Shown piece by piece: positions 32,051 through 64,000 of a stretch of 64,000 nucleotides of DNA; positions within the stretch are counted from its first letter, which is position 1; each line of letters opens with the position of its first letter. Source of the DNA: Leptospira borgpetersenii serovar Javanica (GTDB lineage: Bacteria; Spirochaetota; Leptospiria; Leptospirales; Leptospiraceae); the NCBI RefSeq assembly GCF_003046425.1, contig NZ_QAJG01000009.1, forward strand, positions 76,001 through 140,000, written 5' to 3'. Under the pieces are notes generated by a model. It saw only the letters and a list, made by a program, of their open reading frames with translations. It did not search any database and was not told the origin of the DNA. A program made the translations under genes and the position numbers.

Positions 32051-32054
<4 letters not shown>
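29928..32054 (-). CDS. 7TMR-DISM sensor with PAS and RsbW-like ATPase domain
   Basis: 708 residues from GTG at 32054 (GTGA overlap with the TraB gene stop). Order: signal segment, extracellular 7TMR-DISMED2-like domain (about 40-180), seven membrane helices (about 190-400), short coiled coil, PAS domain (about 435-550, FLFDLDFNGTITGSNKSIST), and a C-terminal HATPase of the anti-sigma/RsbW type (REILVNSIEHGNLNIS, YRITDEGKGFNHARI). It lacks a HisKA dimerisation helix and H-box, so it is not an ordinary histidine kinase. It may phosphorylate or bind an anti-anti-sigma partner encoded elsewhere. Confidence 0.88.
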
Positions 32055-33277
<1,223 letters not shown>

Positions 33278-33302
33278 TCCAAAGGCAATATATGGAATTA
33301 AT

Positions 33303-33340
<38 letters not shown>

Positions 33341-33392
33341 AAAAGCATCTACTTCTTCAAATTGTCTCAAAAAAGTATTGAAGAATTCGAGA

Positions 33393-33433
<41 letters not shown>

Positions 33434-33451
33434 CCGGGAAACGGGATACAA

Positions 33452-35352
<1,901 letters not shown>

Positions 35353-35460
35353 ATTGACACATTTTGGCGATATTTGGTTCCCTTTTTCCAAAGCTTTTAG
35401 AAAAAGAATGTTAAAATCATATAAAAGCAACTCACGAGTCTCATTACTAAATTGGCAGGG

Positions 35461-36364
<904 letters not shown>

Positions 36365-37177
36365 ATTCTAAATCCATTTTAAAAAAGATTCCGAATTTTC
36401 CTACATCGTTCTTTGTAAAATGTGTATCTAAAAGTTTGTATTGAAACCTGAAGAGAAATCACAATTGTCAAGTCGCCAATAGCAATATGTAGCAGTTCCT
36501 ACAGATTGTGTTTCTCTTTTTTTTGGAAAGTTTATGGATTTTTAAACTGTCTTTTCACCGTTATAACTCGGATGCATGAAAAGAATATTGTAATAAGTTT
36601 ATTTTAAAAGTTAGAATGTTAGATCTTTTTCAAAAAAGCCAACAACTCTATTATGTTGCGCCCATCAAGAAGTATGATTCTTGAACATAAGGCGGTTCCG
36701 AGTATGATATTCTTGAATCGACAGAGTTAAGAATGTCGGTGGGAAAACTAAAACAGCATTGCTTCCTACGAGTCGCAAAGCGAGGTGGTGAAAAGGCTTG
36801 GTAGTTTTTTCTCTATCAGAAAATCATACTTTTTGTAAGTCAAAAGCCTCGTTTTTTGCAGTAAGCTGGCTGTGATAGTCCGCTTCTCGCTAATTCTTGA
36901 AATCCGTTTGCCCAGTCGATTCCTGTTTTTTTCATTCCTGTAGTATATACGTTTAAACATATATTGAAAAAATGTTGTTCGTTGGGCGGTTACTTTCTAA
37001 CTTCGTCGCAAGTTACTCTTAGAGTGAAACTCAACCTGTAACATGACCCTTAAGATACATTACAGGAATTATTTATATAAAAAATAAAGGGTTTGATATA
37101 AGAAACATAGAAGAAGCGAGATACCTTGAGTTTCACAAAAATGTAGAAATTACGACGGAAATTTAACAACGGAACTT
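36365..37177. repeat. Repeat graveyard after the recombinase gene
   Basis: No gene. Contains a family-3 fragment (about 36560-36640, matching 14821-14905 in reverse), a family-2 end (CCAACAACTCTA, about 36640-36650), and 36661-36860, a contiguous copy of a repeat that is split in two at 1955-2020 and 2525-2640 (core AGAAAATCATACTTTTTG). Confidence 0.6.
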
Positions 37178-37335
37178 AGAGCCCGTCTCAAAACCTGAAG
37201 AAAAATATCTCTCAACGATCCGGCAAGTTTTTAAAAAACGTGAGAGTTCCCACAGAAACCGTCGTATTGAAGGTTTTCTCCCGTCGTTTAAGATTGTAAT
37301 AGCTCCTACGTTCCTAAGGTTTTGAGACCGGCTCT
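37178..37335. repeat. 158-bp inverted-repeat element, family 1
   Basis: The ends are AGAGCCCGTCTCAAAACC and GGTTTTGAGACCGGCTCT (one mismatch). Same interior as the copies at 5227 and 29204 (TATCTCTCAACGATCCGGCA, GAGTTCCCACAGAAACCG, TTGTAATAGCTCCTACG). It lies downstream of the recombinase and upstream of another, older copy. Confidence 0.8.
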
Positions 37336-37472
37336 TATTCGAAAGCTAATAAATAACGTGAGTTTGAAGTAAGAACATTTATTTTTCTAAAAACAAATTG
37401 GAATCTGAACTTTGTAAATTTATTCTTAAAATGTGAGATACCGCAAATTATGATTTTATGAACAAATTCAAA

Positions 37473-37620
37473 AGAGTTTGTTCCAAAACTGTTCCGTCTT
37501 CTGTGGGAGTGGTATTGCCACAACACTGTCATTAGTCCTTTAAACGTGGGAACTCCTACATTCTTTTAAAAACTTACCGGACCGTTTAGAAATATTTCTT
37601 TTCAGATTTTGAGATAGATT
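37473..37620. repeat. Degraded family-1 element in opposite orientation
   Basis: Eroded ends AGAGTTTGTTCCAAAAC and TTTTGAGATAGATTT. The interior keeps TGGGAACTCCTACA and ACCGGACCGTTTAGAAATAT, reverse complements of blocks in the intact copies. It abuts the stop of the SDR gene (37622). Confidence 0.55.
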
Positions 37621-37621
37621 T

Positions 37622-38428
<807 letters not shown>

Positions 38429-38440
38429 TTTTCATTTCCC

Positions 38441-39541
<1,101 letters not shown>

Positions 39542-39607
39542 ATTTTTTAATCCCCTTAGATGTTTTAGATTATACTTCTTAGTTTCATTTTCGAAGGTGA
39601 ATAGAAA

Positions 39608-43100
<3,493 letters not shown>

Positions 43101-43114
43101 CGTAAAATCCTTAG

Positions 43115-43197
<83 letters not shown>

Positions 43198-43229
43198 CTT
43201 ATATGAAAATATCCTAAATTTCAAATTCT

Positions 43230-43985
<756 letters not shown>

Positions 43986-44015
43986 TCTATAACCTCATAG
44001 TAGGCAATCTATTAC

Positions 44016-44940
<925 letters not shown>

Positions 44941-44974
44941 TTGACACGATTCCTTTTTCGAAGAGGGTACCATC

Positions 44975-45070
44975 ATGCGTTCGATTAACGTCAATTTGTC
45001 TCGTTTTCCCGAAGTTTTCGATTCGTTGAAACTCCTTGACAAGGGAAACTTTCCTGTGTTCAATGATTGA
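44975..45070 (+). CDS. Possible 31-codon small ORF
   Basis: ATG at 44975 is preceded by GAAGAGGG at good spacing and reads MRSINVNLSRFPEVFDSL to FPVFND. No transmembrane pattern or known family. It is the only marked translation signal in the argB-phosphatase gap. Could be a leader peptide or chance. Confidence 0.3.
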   Translation: MRSINVNLSRFPEVFDSLKLLDKGNFPVFND

Positions 45071-45103
45071 ATTCCTTCTACAAAAAAATCCCAACACCCC
45101 TTT

Positions 45104-46852
<1,749 letters not shown>

Positions 46853-46880
46853 CAGAGGACTGAAGCGGCAAAGCCACTGG

Positions 46881-46897
46881 GCTTCCCTACGGGAAGC
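46881..46897. terminator. Short GC-rich hairpin between convergent genes
   Basis: GCTTCCC-TAC-GGGAAGC is a perfect 7-bp stem. It lies between the ends of the phosphatase (+) and phosphofructokinase (-) genes. Poly-U is weak on both strands, so its terminator role is only probable. Confidence 0.5.
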
Positions 46898-46924
46898 AAT
46901 TGTAAAACGATATTTCTTAAAATA

Positions 46925-48259
<1,335 letters not shown>

Positions 48260-48371
48260 AACGGGGTCCTCACACAAATAGTTTCGAGAATCCCCGTAAA
48301 AATCACCTCATTTTGCAATTTTATACTGACAGTTCCGTTCTATTTCCATAGTCTTACAGATGGAACATTTT

Positions 48372-49292
<921 letters not shown>

Positions 49293-49619
49293 CAACATTA
49301 GAAAATCATAACGTTTTGGTCTAAAAGTTTGGAGAGTAATCTTCAATTCAAGGATCGTTTTGTCGTATCGTAACTTTTCGACGTGAGAACGATTCCACGA
49401 CACTATATTTAACGTGAGTTCGGTAGAAGAAAATGAAAATGAATTTTTCATCGGACGACCCGAAAACGGCGATCCATCTTATAAATTCGACCTTAGAATC
49501 TACATTTTAGAATTTTATAGAGACGCTCTAAAAGTATGAGTTCCTACAATTTTAGAAAAATGAATCTCCAACCACCGAACTCATATTATTTATAGTCACT
49601 GTTCGGAATATTACAACTG
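49293..49619. other. Gene-free spacer
   Basis: Nothing convincing. A 25-codon frame opens at 49433 (MKMNFSSDD...) but has no clear ribosome-binding site. The dispersed GAGTTCCTACA motif occurs near 49530. Confidence 0.4.
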
Positions 49620-49949
49620 TTAATCAATAATCCCTTGTTTTTTGAGAGAGAAAGTAAGATCCATCTTATTGATTAAATGTTTCGCTCTTCCAAAGCGAAT
49701 CATATACTTTGGCTCGGAATCTTGTTTTGAATAAAAGACTTCCAAACAAGTTTCGATCACAGGACAAGAATGATCCGTACAACCAATTTCCGTCAGTTTT
49801 AAAATTTCGTTTCCCTTGAGTTCAAGAGGCTCTTTGAGCCAAGAAATCAATGTAGGATGAAATGAAAATTCTTCGGTTGCATTTCGAGTCTCAGAATACA
49901 CCGGACCGTGATCGTGTACCAAAAAATGATTAGGAATGTTCGGTTCCAT
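49620..49949 (-). CDS. Small protein with GCTDHSCPVIET motif, end of the metH operon
   Basis: 109 residues. The middle has GCTDHSCPVIETCLEVFY, where two Cys (plus His) may bind a metal; the pattern resembles small 'GC.P..ET' proteins found with nitrate/nitrite genes, but I cannot name the family. The ends are unremarkable. It starts 49 bp after the MetH stop, so likely the last gene of the methyl-cycle operon. Function unknown. Confidence 0.65.
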   Translation of the reverse strand: MEPNIPNHFLVHDHGPVYSETRNATEEFSFHPTLISWLKEPLELKGNEILKLTEIGCTDHSCPVIETCLEVFYSKQDSEPKYMIRFGRAKHLINKMDLTFSLKKQGIID

Positions 49950-49998
49950 AATTTTCTACTCTAATAAGACGAATAGAATCGAAATTAGGTTCGAAGTT

Positions 49999-53742
<3,744 letters not shown>

Positions 53743-53788
53743 AAGCAAACTTCTTTGATAATTCTAATAAATAATATAACATTAAATC

Positions 53789-54088
<300 letters not shown>

Positions 54089-54162
54089 TCGAAAAGTCCG
54101 ATCCTTCCGAGACGGACAACGAACCGTAAAGTTCGAAGTCCGCACTTGGAAAGGCTTGTAGA

Positions 54163-56453
<2,291 letters not shown>

Positions 56454-56459
56454 CCGGCC

Positions 56460-56485
56460 AAGATATCTTGATATCTTGATATCTG
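56460..56485. promoter_or_regulatory. Three tandem GATATCTT repeats before the ArsR-methyltransferase gene
   Basis: GATATCTT, GATATCTT and GATATCTG follow without gaps at 56462-56485, starting nine bases upstream of the ATG. Each contains the palindrome GATATC. At this location they would cover the promoter or the 5' leader. Likely binding site of the ArsR-type regulator it precedes, so the operon would be auto-controlled. Confidence 0.6.
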
Positions 56486-56493
56486 CAAGTTTT

Positions 56494-56958
56494 TTATGAA
56501 GGGGAAGGAAAAAGTTGGGAGAAGAACCGGTTTTTGGGTGGGGAAATTTCTCTGAGAAGGGTGATTTTTGTAAGAGCTCCTCCTGTTTGGTAGTAGGGGA
56601 TTTCGTTAGTATTCTCCCACTCTGCTAAGATAGTAAAAAGGAGACAACGGGAAACACCTAATCCAAGAGCAAGGACTCCCAAAGTGACCCAATCCTTTTC
56701 ATTTGGACGAAAATTCATCTTTTTTAGTTTTAAACCTTTTCTCTGATAGCTCACTGCAGGGAAACTTCTTCCTAAAAATTTCTTTTCGAGCGCGCATTTC
56801 TGATATTTCTTTAGGAGAAAACTCAATTCTTGACTCAATTTATTTGGCTTTAATTTTCTCAAGTGTACAATCTGCTCCGGAATGAGGAGAGTGACAGGTG
56901 TTCCTTTTTTTCGGAAGGTGATTTCTCTTTTCGAACTAACTTCTTCTTTTAATCCCAT
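56494..56958 (-). CDS. DUF1564-type Leptospira-specific protein
   Basis: 154 residues. The pattern GTPVTLLIPEQIVHLRKLKP, then YQRKGLKLKKMNFRPNEKDW and LGVLALGLGVSRCLLFTILA is that of the DUF1564 family, which I know only from Leptospira. The middle looks ribbon-helix-helix or DNA-binding in shape but that is only a guess. The C terminus from about 130 onward is probably unrelated to the family core. It lies just upstream of the methyl-cycle operon on the same strand, 40 bp away; the operator sits between. Confidence 0.75.
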   Translation of the reverse strand: MGLKEEVSSKREITFRKKGTPVTLLIPEQIVHLRKLKPNKLSQELSFLLKKYQKCALEKKFLGRSFPAVSYQRKGLKLKKMNFRPNEKDWVTLGVLALGLGVSRCLLFTILAEWENTNEIPYYQTGGALTKITLLREISPPKNRFFSQLFPSPS

Positions 56959-57138
56959 ACCTAAGCGGTTCTTTCAAGTAATCAGTAGAATTGGTTAAAT
57001 TCGAGTTTTCGGGATTTTTTGAGGTTTCTTGAAAAATTTTTCAACGAGGGACGTCGATTCCTTTAACTTAATGTGAATTCGATATAAGAAAGTTTGGGCA
57101 ATCCAATTCCTCCGGAACTTCCAAACTAAAGTGCGCTG

Positions 57139-57399
57139 CTCCCTACCATAACCTTACCCACAAATACTTGGATCTGAAGATAAATCTGTCGGAATTACTA
57201 CAAATCCTCTGTGAAACTTACGCCCCACCCTGATTTTGGGTGGAGGGGAGAGGCGGTGGGAAGACTCGGGAGGTTTTCTTTACCACAAAATCATACTTCT
57301 TGCAAGTAAAAAGCCTCATTCTTGTCGGAACACTTGAAAAATATCAGTTTTTGATCCTTATGATCCCAAAAGCCTTCTTAACTTGTGGGTAACGTTATG
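57139..57399 (-). repeat. 260-bp long inverted repeat, copy B
   Basis: Reverse complement of 2246-2505 with about one substitution (CGTTACCC for CCTTACCC) and one possible indel. The adjoining 57410-57440 matches 1917-1950 in reverse, so in this copy two pieces that are about 300 bp apart in copy A are nearly contiguous. Both sites flank the 55-kb interior. Confidence 0.8.
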
Positions 57400-57592
57400 G
57401 CTCACTATGGATCGCAGCATAATAATCGCTTTCGCATTTGTTAACTCACGTTAATTACAGAATTCTTTAGAAATTTTGTAAGAGTTCCTACTCCAAAACC
57501 CCTTTCTCAGTAATATTCCTCTTTTTTTGTAAGATCTCCTACAAATTCTCCTTATATTCTAAAATGATCAGCCGCTTTATACTCCAAAAAAG

Positions 57593-58016
57593 ATGAAACT
57601 CTCTTCTAACGCAGTAGAAACCGGAATTTACCTCCTGCGAAAAACCGGACCCGTCGGAATCCAAGAGATCGTGGACCCTTCCAAGATTCCCAAAGAATCT
57701 TTTTACAATTACTTCTCACTTTCTCTTGGAAGTCTTAGAAATATACGAACCGCAATCCAATAGAACAAATATGTCTTAGAAGAAGGAGGACTTCCTTCTC
57801 TCCGCTTTCTCTACGAAAAAAAGTAGATTTAGAAAAGAATTTCCTCCAAGAAGAACTCTCTTGTCTTATCATGTTCTCTCTCACATCATCTCAAGAGGAA
57901 TTATTGAATCTCTTCAAAGTTACTTGGACGAGGCTAGAATGAGAGACTGGGGTTTTTCCATGGAAAGATTAAAAACAGGGCTTTGTACCGATGATTTTTT
58001 CGATTCTTCTTCTTGA
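57593..58016 (+). pseudogene. TetR-family regulator, disrupted
   Basis: It starts MKLSSNAVETGIYLLRKTGP, then VGIQEIVDPSKIPKESFYNY, a typical TetR helix-turn-helix, but a stop follows within 60 codons. Beyond it, other frames carry YVLEEGGLPSLRFLYEKK and LSCLIMFSLTSSQEELLNLF, which echo the TetR ligand domain. At least two frameshifts and stops, so inactive. It lies 190 bp from copy B of the long inverted repeat. Confidence 0.7.
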
Positions 58017-58283
58017 ATGAACTACGACTCTCAAAGGAGAATTGTAAAACTTCTCAAAATTTTACATAGACCAACAGCTAGTTAATGTAAGTTAATTAAT
58101 GCGCAAGCGATTGAAGCGTAGGGAAACTCAAGTTATCTCGCTTCTATAATAAATTGTAACTAAAGACGAAATATCGCATTACGTTTCTTTCATCCAATTT
58201 ATTGACTGGATCTGAAAGTGCAATCCCGTCTTTACAGCATTGAACTCATATCCTACTTTTCGGTTTGATATTTTGAAACAGTT
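58017..58283. other. Gene-free spacer
   Basis: AT-rich, no gene or strong hairpin seen between the TetR pseudogene and the HAD gene end. Confidence 0.4.
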
Positions 58284-59090
<807 letters not shown>

Positions 59091-59343
59091 ATGAAACCCA
59101 ATTCTAACGCATTTTTCTAAATTTACGACCCTCTATTTTGAAAATCCTTTTCATCACATTCCATTCTTCTAAATCGTATTTTCTTCCATCAGAAAATCTT
59201 CTTGAAATCAAAAGTATACCTCCATTCAACCGCACAAAACCAAAATCCCGGAATTTTTATCCGAGATATTGGAATCGCTGACATCACTCCGAAAAATATC
59301 AACTAGCGATTCAAACAAGTTTGAAAATCCTTATCAAATCTAC

Positions 59344-59370
59344 CGAGCATAAGTTCCTAACTTATGCTCG
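59344..59370. promoter_or_regulatory. Perfect 12-bp palindromic hairpin in a gene-free tract
   Basis: CGAGCATAAGTT-CCT-AACTTATGCTCG. Located 254 bp upstream of the HAD gene start. No poly-U follows on either strand. It may be a regulator site, a relic of an element or the end of an unlisted RNA. The rest of 59091-59997 holds no gene I can support. Confidence 0.45.
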
Positions 59371-59735
59371 CTTTCGTGAAAAGTTTCCGAGTTAGACATG
59401 TCAGTAGATAAAGTCATTTTCCACAGCTCTTGACCAAAACGCTTCAGACACGTAAAAAACTCATTTCCATTGTTCGTAATATTATTTTATGTAGATTCTT
59501 TACTATTGCCGGATATTGTAATTTTTGCAACCTCTGGTCTGACGTACTTTTAGAATCTCTAATTTTTACATTTAAAAGAACGCGGGGATAACTTCTCGTC
59601 TCGAAACAAAACCCAAAGAGGCAAATAAAGTCTGTATACTTTTTAAAACCGAAATATCGTTTCTCCTTTCATACCGTCTGGAATCCATTCTTATAGTCTA
59701 TATCGACTTTCCTTTAAAACTGTTTCAAATGCGAC

Positions 59736-59767
<32 letters not shown>

Positions 59768-59894
59768 AGGAAGTTACGGCGAGGCTCGAGTGAATTGGAC
59801 CGCTTCAAATTCACAAAAGTGGCAACATGATAGTAAGTGTTTAATTACTTCAGTGTACTTTCGAAGATAAGAAATACATTCGAGAAATTCTTTC

Positions 59895-59940
<46 letters not shown>

Positions 59941-59941
59941 A

Positions 59942-60513
<572 letters not shown>

Positions 60514-60535
60514 ATCTCTTTCGGAGGTTCTTTGG

Positions 60536-61099
<564 letters not shown>

Positions 61100-61268
61100 A
61101 AACCTCGGGAATCGCTTGCCGGGGAAAGCGGTGTTAAAACACTAACCGAAGACCTTTCTCCCGGATTTCAGAATGCAAACAAAACCATTTACAATTCGTT
61201 TTAAAACGTTAATTTCCTTTTATCCAAAAAAATGGAACACAATGTTTTGTTTTCTCACTAATAACATT

Positions 61269-62657
<1,389 letters not shown>

Positions 62658-62701
62658 ATTCCTGATTGAAGTCATATTACGATCTTTGAAAATATCAAAG
62701 C

Positions 62702-63448
62702 ATGAATTTCAAAGACCATTTTTCTTCTTATTCCTCTTCTTACTCCGAGTTTAGACCAGGTTATCCGCTTGAATTGTTTTTATATCTCAAGAACCTCGTT
62801 CCGAACGCAAAAACAGTCTGGGATTGCGGGACTGGAACGGGTCAAGCCGCAGTTTTTCTTGCAGCAACTTTTGAAAAAGTGATCGCTACGGATCCGAGCA
62901 CAAATCAAATCTCAAACGCCGAACCTCGTAAAAACGTCGAATACAGAGTCTGCAAAGCGGAAGACTCTACATTAGAAAATCATGAAGCGGATTTGATCAC
63001 AGTGGCTCAAGCATTTCACTGGTTCGATTTCGAACCATTTTACAAAGAAGCCATCCGAGTTGGACAGAAAAACGGAATTCTTGCGATTTGGGGTTATGGT
63101 CTGCATAGAATCTCCCCCGAAATCGACGATGTCGTGGATAAACTTTATAGAGTAATCGTCGATTCGTATTGGCCGCCGGAAAGAAAATACGTGGAAGAAG
63201 AATACAAAACGATTCCCTTTCCTTTCGAAGAGATTATCCCTCCCCCGTTCAGCATGAAGGAAGAATGGACCGTAGATCAAGTATTAGGTTACCTCAGAAC
63301 CTGGTCCAGCGTCCAGAAATACATTCAAAAAAATGAATCGGATCCGGTTCTTTTAGTCGAGGCGGAAATTCGAAATTTTTGGGGTTCAACCCGAACCAAA
63401 ATCGTGGAATGGCCGCTCTTTTTTAAAATCGGGAAACTTCCAGCTTGA
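62702..63448 (+). CDS. Class I SAM-dependent methyltransferase
   Basis: 248 residues. Motif I VWDCGTGTGQAAVFLA, motif II ATDPSTNQIS, and DLITVAQAFHWFDFEPFYKE match the ubiquinone/biotin-type group. Substrate unknown. Its TGA overlaps the TTG start of chrA (TTGA at 63445). Confidence 0.88.
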   Translation: MNFKDHFSSYSSSYSEFRPGYPLELFLYLKNLVPNAKTVWDCGTGTGQAAVFLAATFEKVIATDPSTNQISNAEPRKNVEYRVCKAEDSTLENHEADLITVAQAFHWFDFEPFYKEAIRVGQKNGILAIWGYGLHRISPEIDDVVDKLYRVIVDSYWPPERKYVEEEYKTIPFPFEEIIPPPFSMKEEWTVDQVLGYLRTWSSVQKYIQKNESDPVLLVEAEIRNFWGSTRTKIVEWPLFFKIGKLPA

Positions 63449-64000
63449 TTCCGTCTTTTAAAGAAGCGATTCGTTTTTGGTTCCGACTCGGCTGGTCCAA
63501 TTTCGGCGGCCCCGCGGGACAAATCAGTCTGATGCACAAAATGCTCGTCGAAGAAAAGAAATGGATTTCCGAGGATGAATTTTCACACGCCCTAAATTAC
63601 TGTATGTTTTTACCCGGTCCGGAGGCGCAGCAGCTCGCGACCTACTTGGGTTGGATTCTACACGGAACCAAAGGAGGAATTTTTGCAGGCCTATTTTTTA
63701 TTCTTCCCTCCGTTTTGATTTTTTTAGGAATTAGTATATTCTATTTTACTTATGGCTCCGTTCCTTACGTGACCTCGTTTTTGAACGGGATCAAACCCTC
63801 GATCCTCGCGATCATTCTACTTGCGTTCGGGAACCTGGTCCGAAAGAGTTTAAAATCCGAACGCCAAGTCCTTTATTTTGTTTTGACTACGATCGGAATT
63901 CTGTTCCTCAACGTCTCATATCCGATTCTTCTTACAGGAGCGATACTTTTAGGAACCTTTTCCTTTTATGCCGCAAAGAAGAATCGTACTCTCGTTGACT
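63445..64000 (+). CDS. Chromate transporter family protein (ChrA), cut at window end
   Basis: 185 residues visible from TTG at 63445. ChrA marks are FWFRLGWSNFGGPAGQISLM, and CMFLPGPEAQQLATYLGW, then membrane helices (GIFAGLFFILPSVLIFLGIS). The family exports chromate in some bacteria but many members are of unknown role. It overlaps the methyltransferase stop by four bases. The rest lies outside the window. Confidence 0.85.
   Translation, partial: MIPSFKEAIRFWFRLGWSNFGGPAGQISLMHKMLVEEKKWISEDEFSHALNYCMFLPGPEAQQLATYLGWILHGTKGGIFAGLFFILPSVLIFLGISIFYFTYGSVPYVTSFLNGIKPSILAIILLAFGNLVRKSLKSERQVLYFVLTTIGILFLNVSYPILLTGAILLGTFSFYAAKKNRTLVD

Noticed and set aside
46861..46897. GCCACTGGG resembling part of a cobalamin-riboswitch B12 box
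   Set aside because: It lies between two convergent gene ends, with no downstream gene to control, and the other riboswitch parts are absent.

Overview
The window looks like a chromosome segment of a pathogenic Leptospira. The protein families are typical of that genus: TonB system with many lipoproteins, DUF1564-type protein, eukaryotic-type UGPase, B12-dependent methylmalonyl-CoA mutase and MetH. Intergenic DNA is littered with decayed repeats and an IS110 (IS1533-like) transposase remnant. The repeat load and apparently moderate GC are compatible with the borgpetersenii/santarosai/weilii side of the genus, but I could not test species. I see no rRNA, tRNA or CRISPR.

Layout. 1-1632 (minus): rpmG, a DksA-like protein and a truncated membrane protein. 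1633-5390: repeat-rich tract with the IS110 wreck, a bile-acid/sodium symporter and small inverted-repeat elements. 5393-9216: PLP enzyme, ferritin-like protein with histone H1-like tail, YhhN lysoplasmalogenase, TerC. 9307-14442: methylmalonyl-CoA mutase (two subunits) and MeaB chaperone. 15108-21298: TonB locus (three lipoproteins, TonB-dependent receptor, fourth lipoprotein, ExbB, ExbD, TonB). 21472-24342: small secreted protein and a papain-like protease with Fn3 repeats. 24833-33277: EAL protein, UGPase, hydrolase-like protein with Lys tail, and a minus-strand cluster of TraB protein, 7TMR-DISM/PAS/ATPase sensor and FlgO-like lipoprotein. 33452-36364: CheD, HDOD, shikimate kinase, tyrosine recombinase. 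36365-37621: repeat graveyard. 37622-49292: two SDRs, MBL protein, Bcp peroxiredoxin, M61 peptidase, ArgB, GAF-GAF-PP2C phosphatase, phosphofructokinase and an exported protein. 49620-56453 (minus): methyl-cycle operon (ArsR-methyltransferase, AhcY, ferredoxin, MetH, small protein). 56494-64000: DUF1564-type protein, inverted repeat copy, TetR pseudogene, HAD phosphatase, putative HTH protein, TPR lipoprotein, polysaccharide deacetylase, methyltransferase, start of ChrA.

How it fits together. Cobalamin links two blocks (mutase/MeaB and MetH) and the TonB locus could import a cobalamin- or iron-type nutrient, though its substrate cannot be read from sequence. The AhcY-MetH operon carries its own probable SAM/SAH-responsive regulator with a triple GATATCTT repeat just before its start codon. 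The most unusual signals are non-coding: two or three families of short non-autonomous elements with terminal inverted repeats, one of which supplies the stop codon of a lipoprotein gene, and a near-identical 260-bp inverted repeat at the two ends of a 55-kb block.
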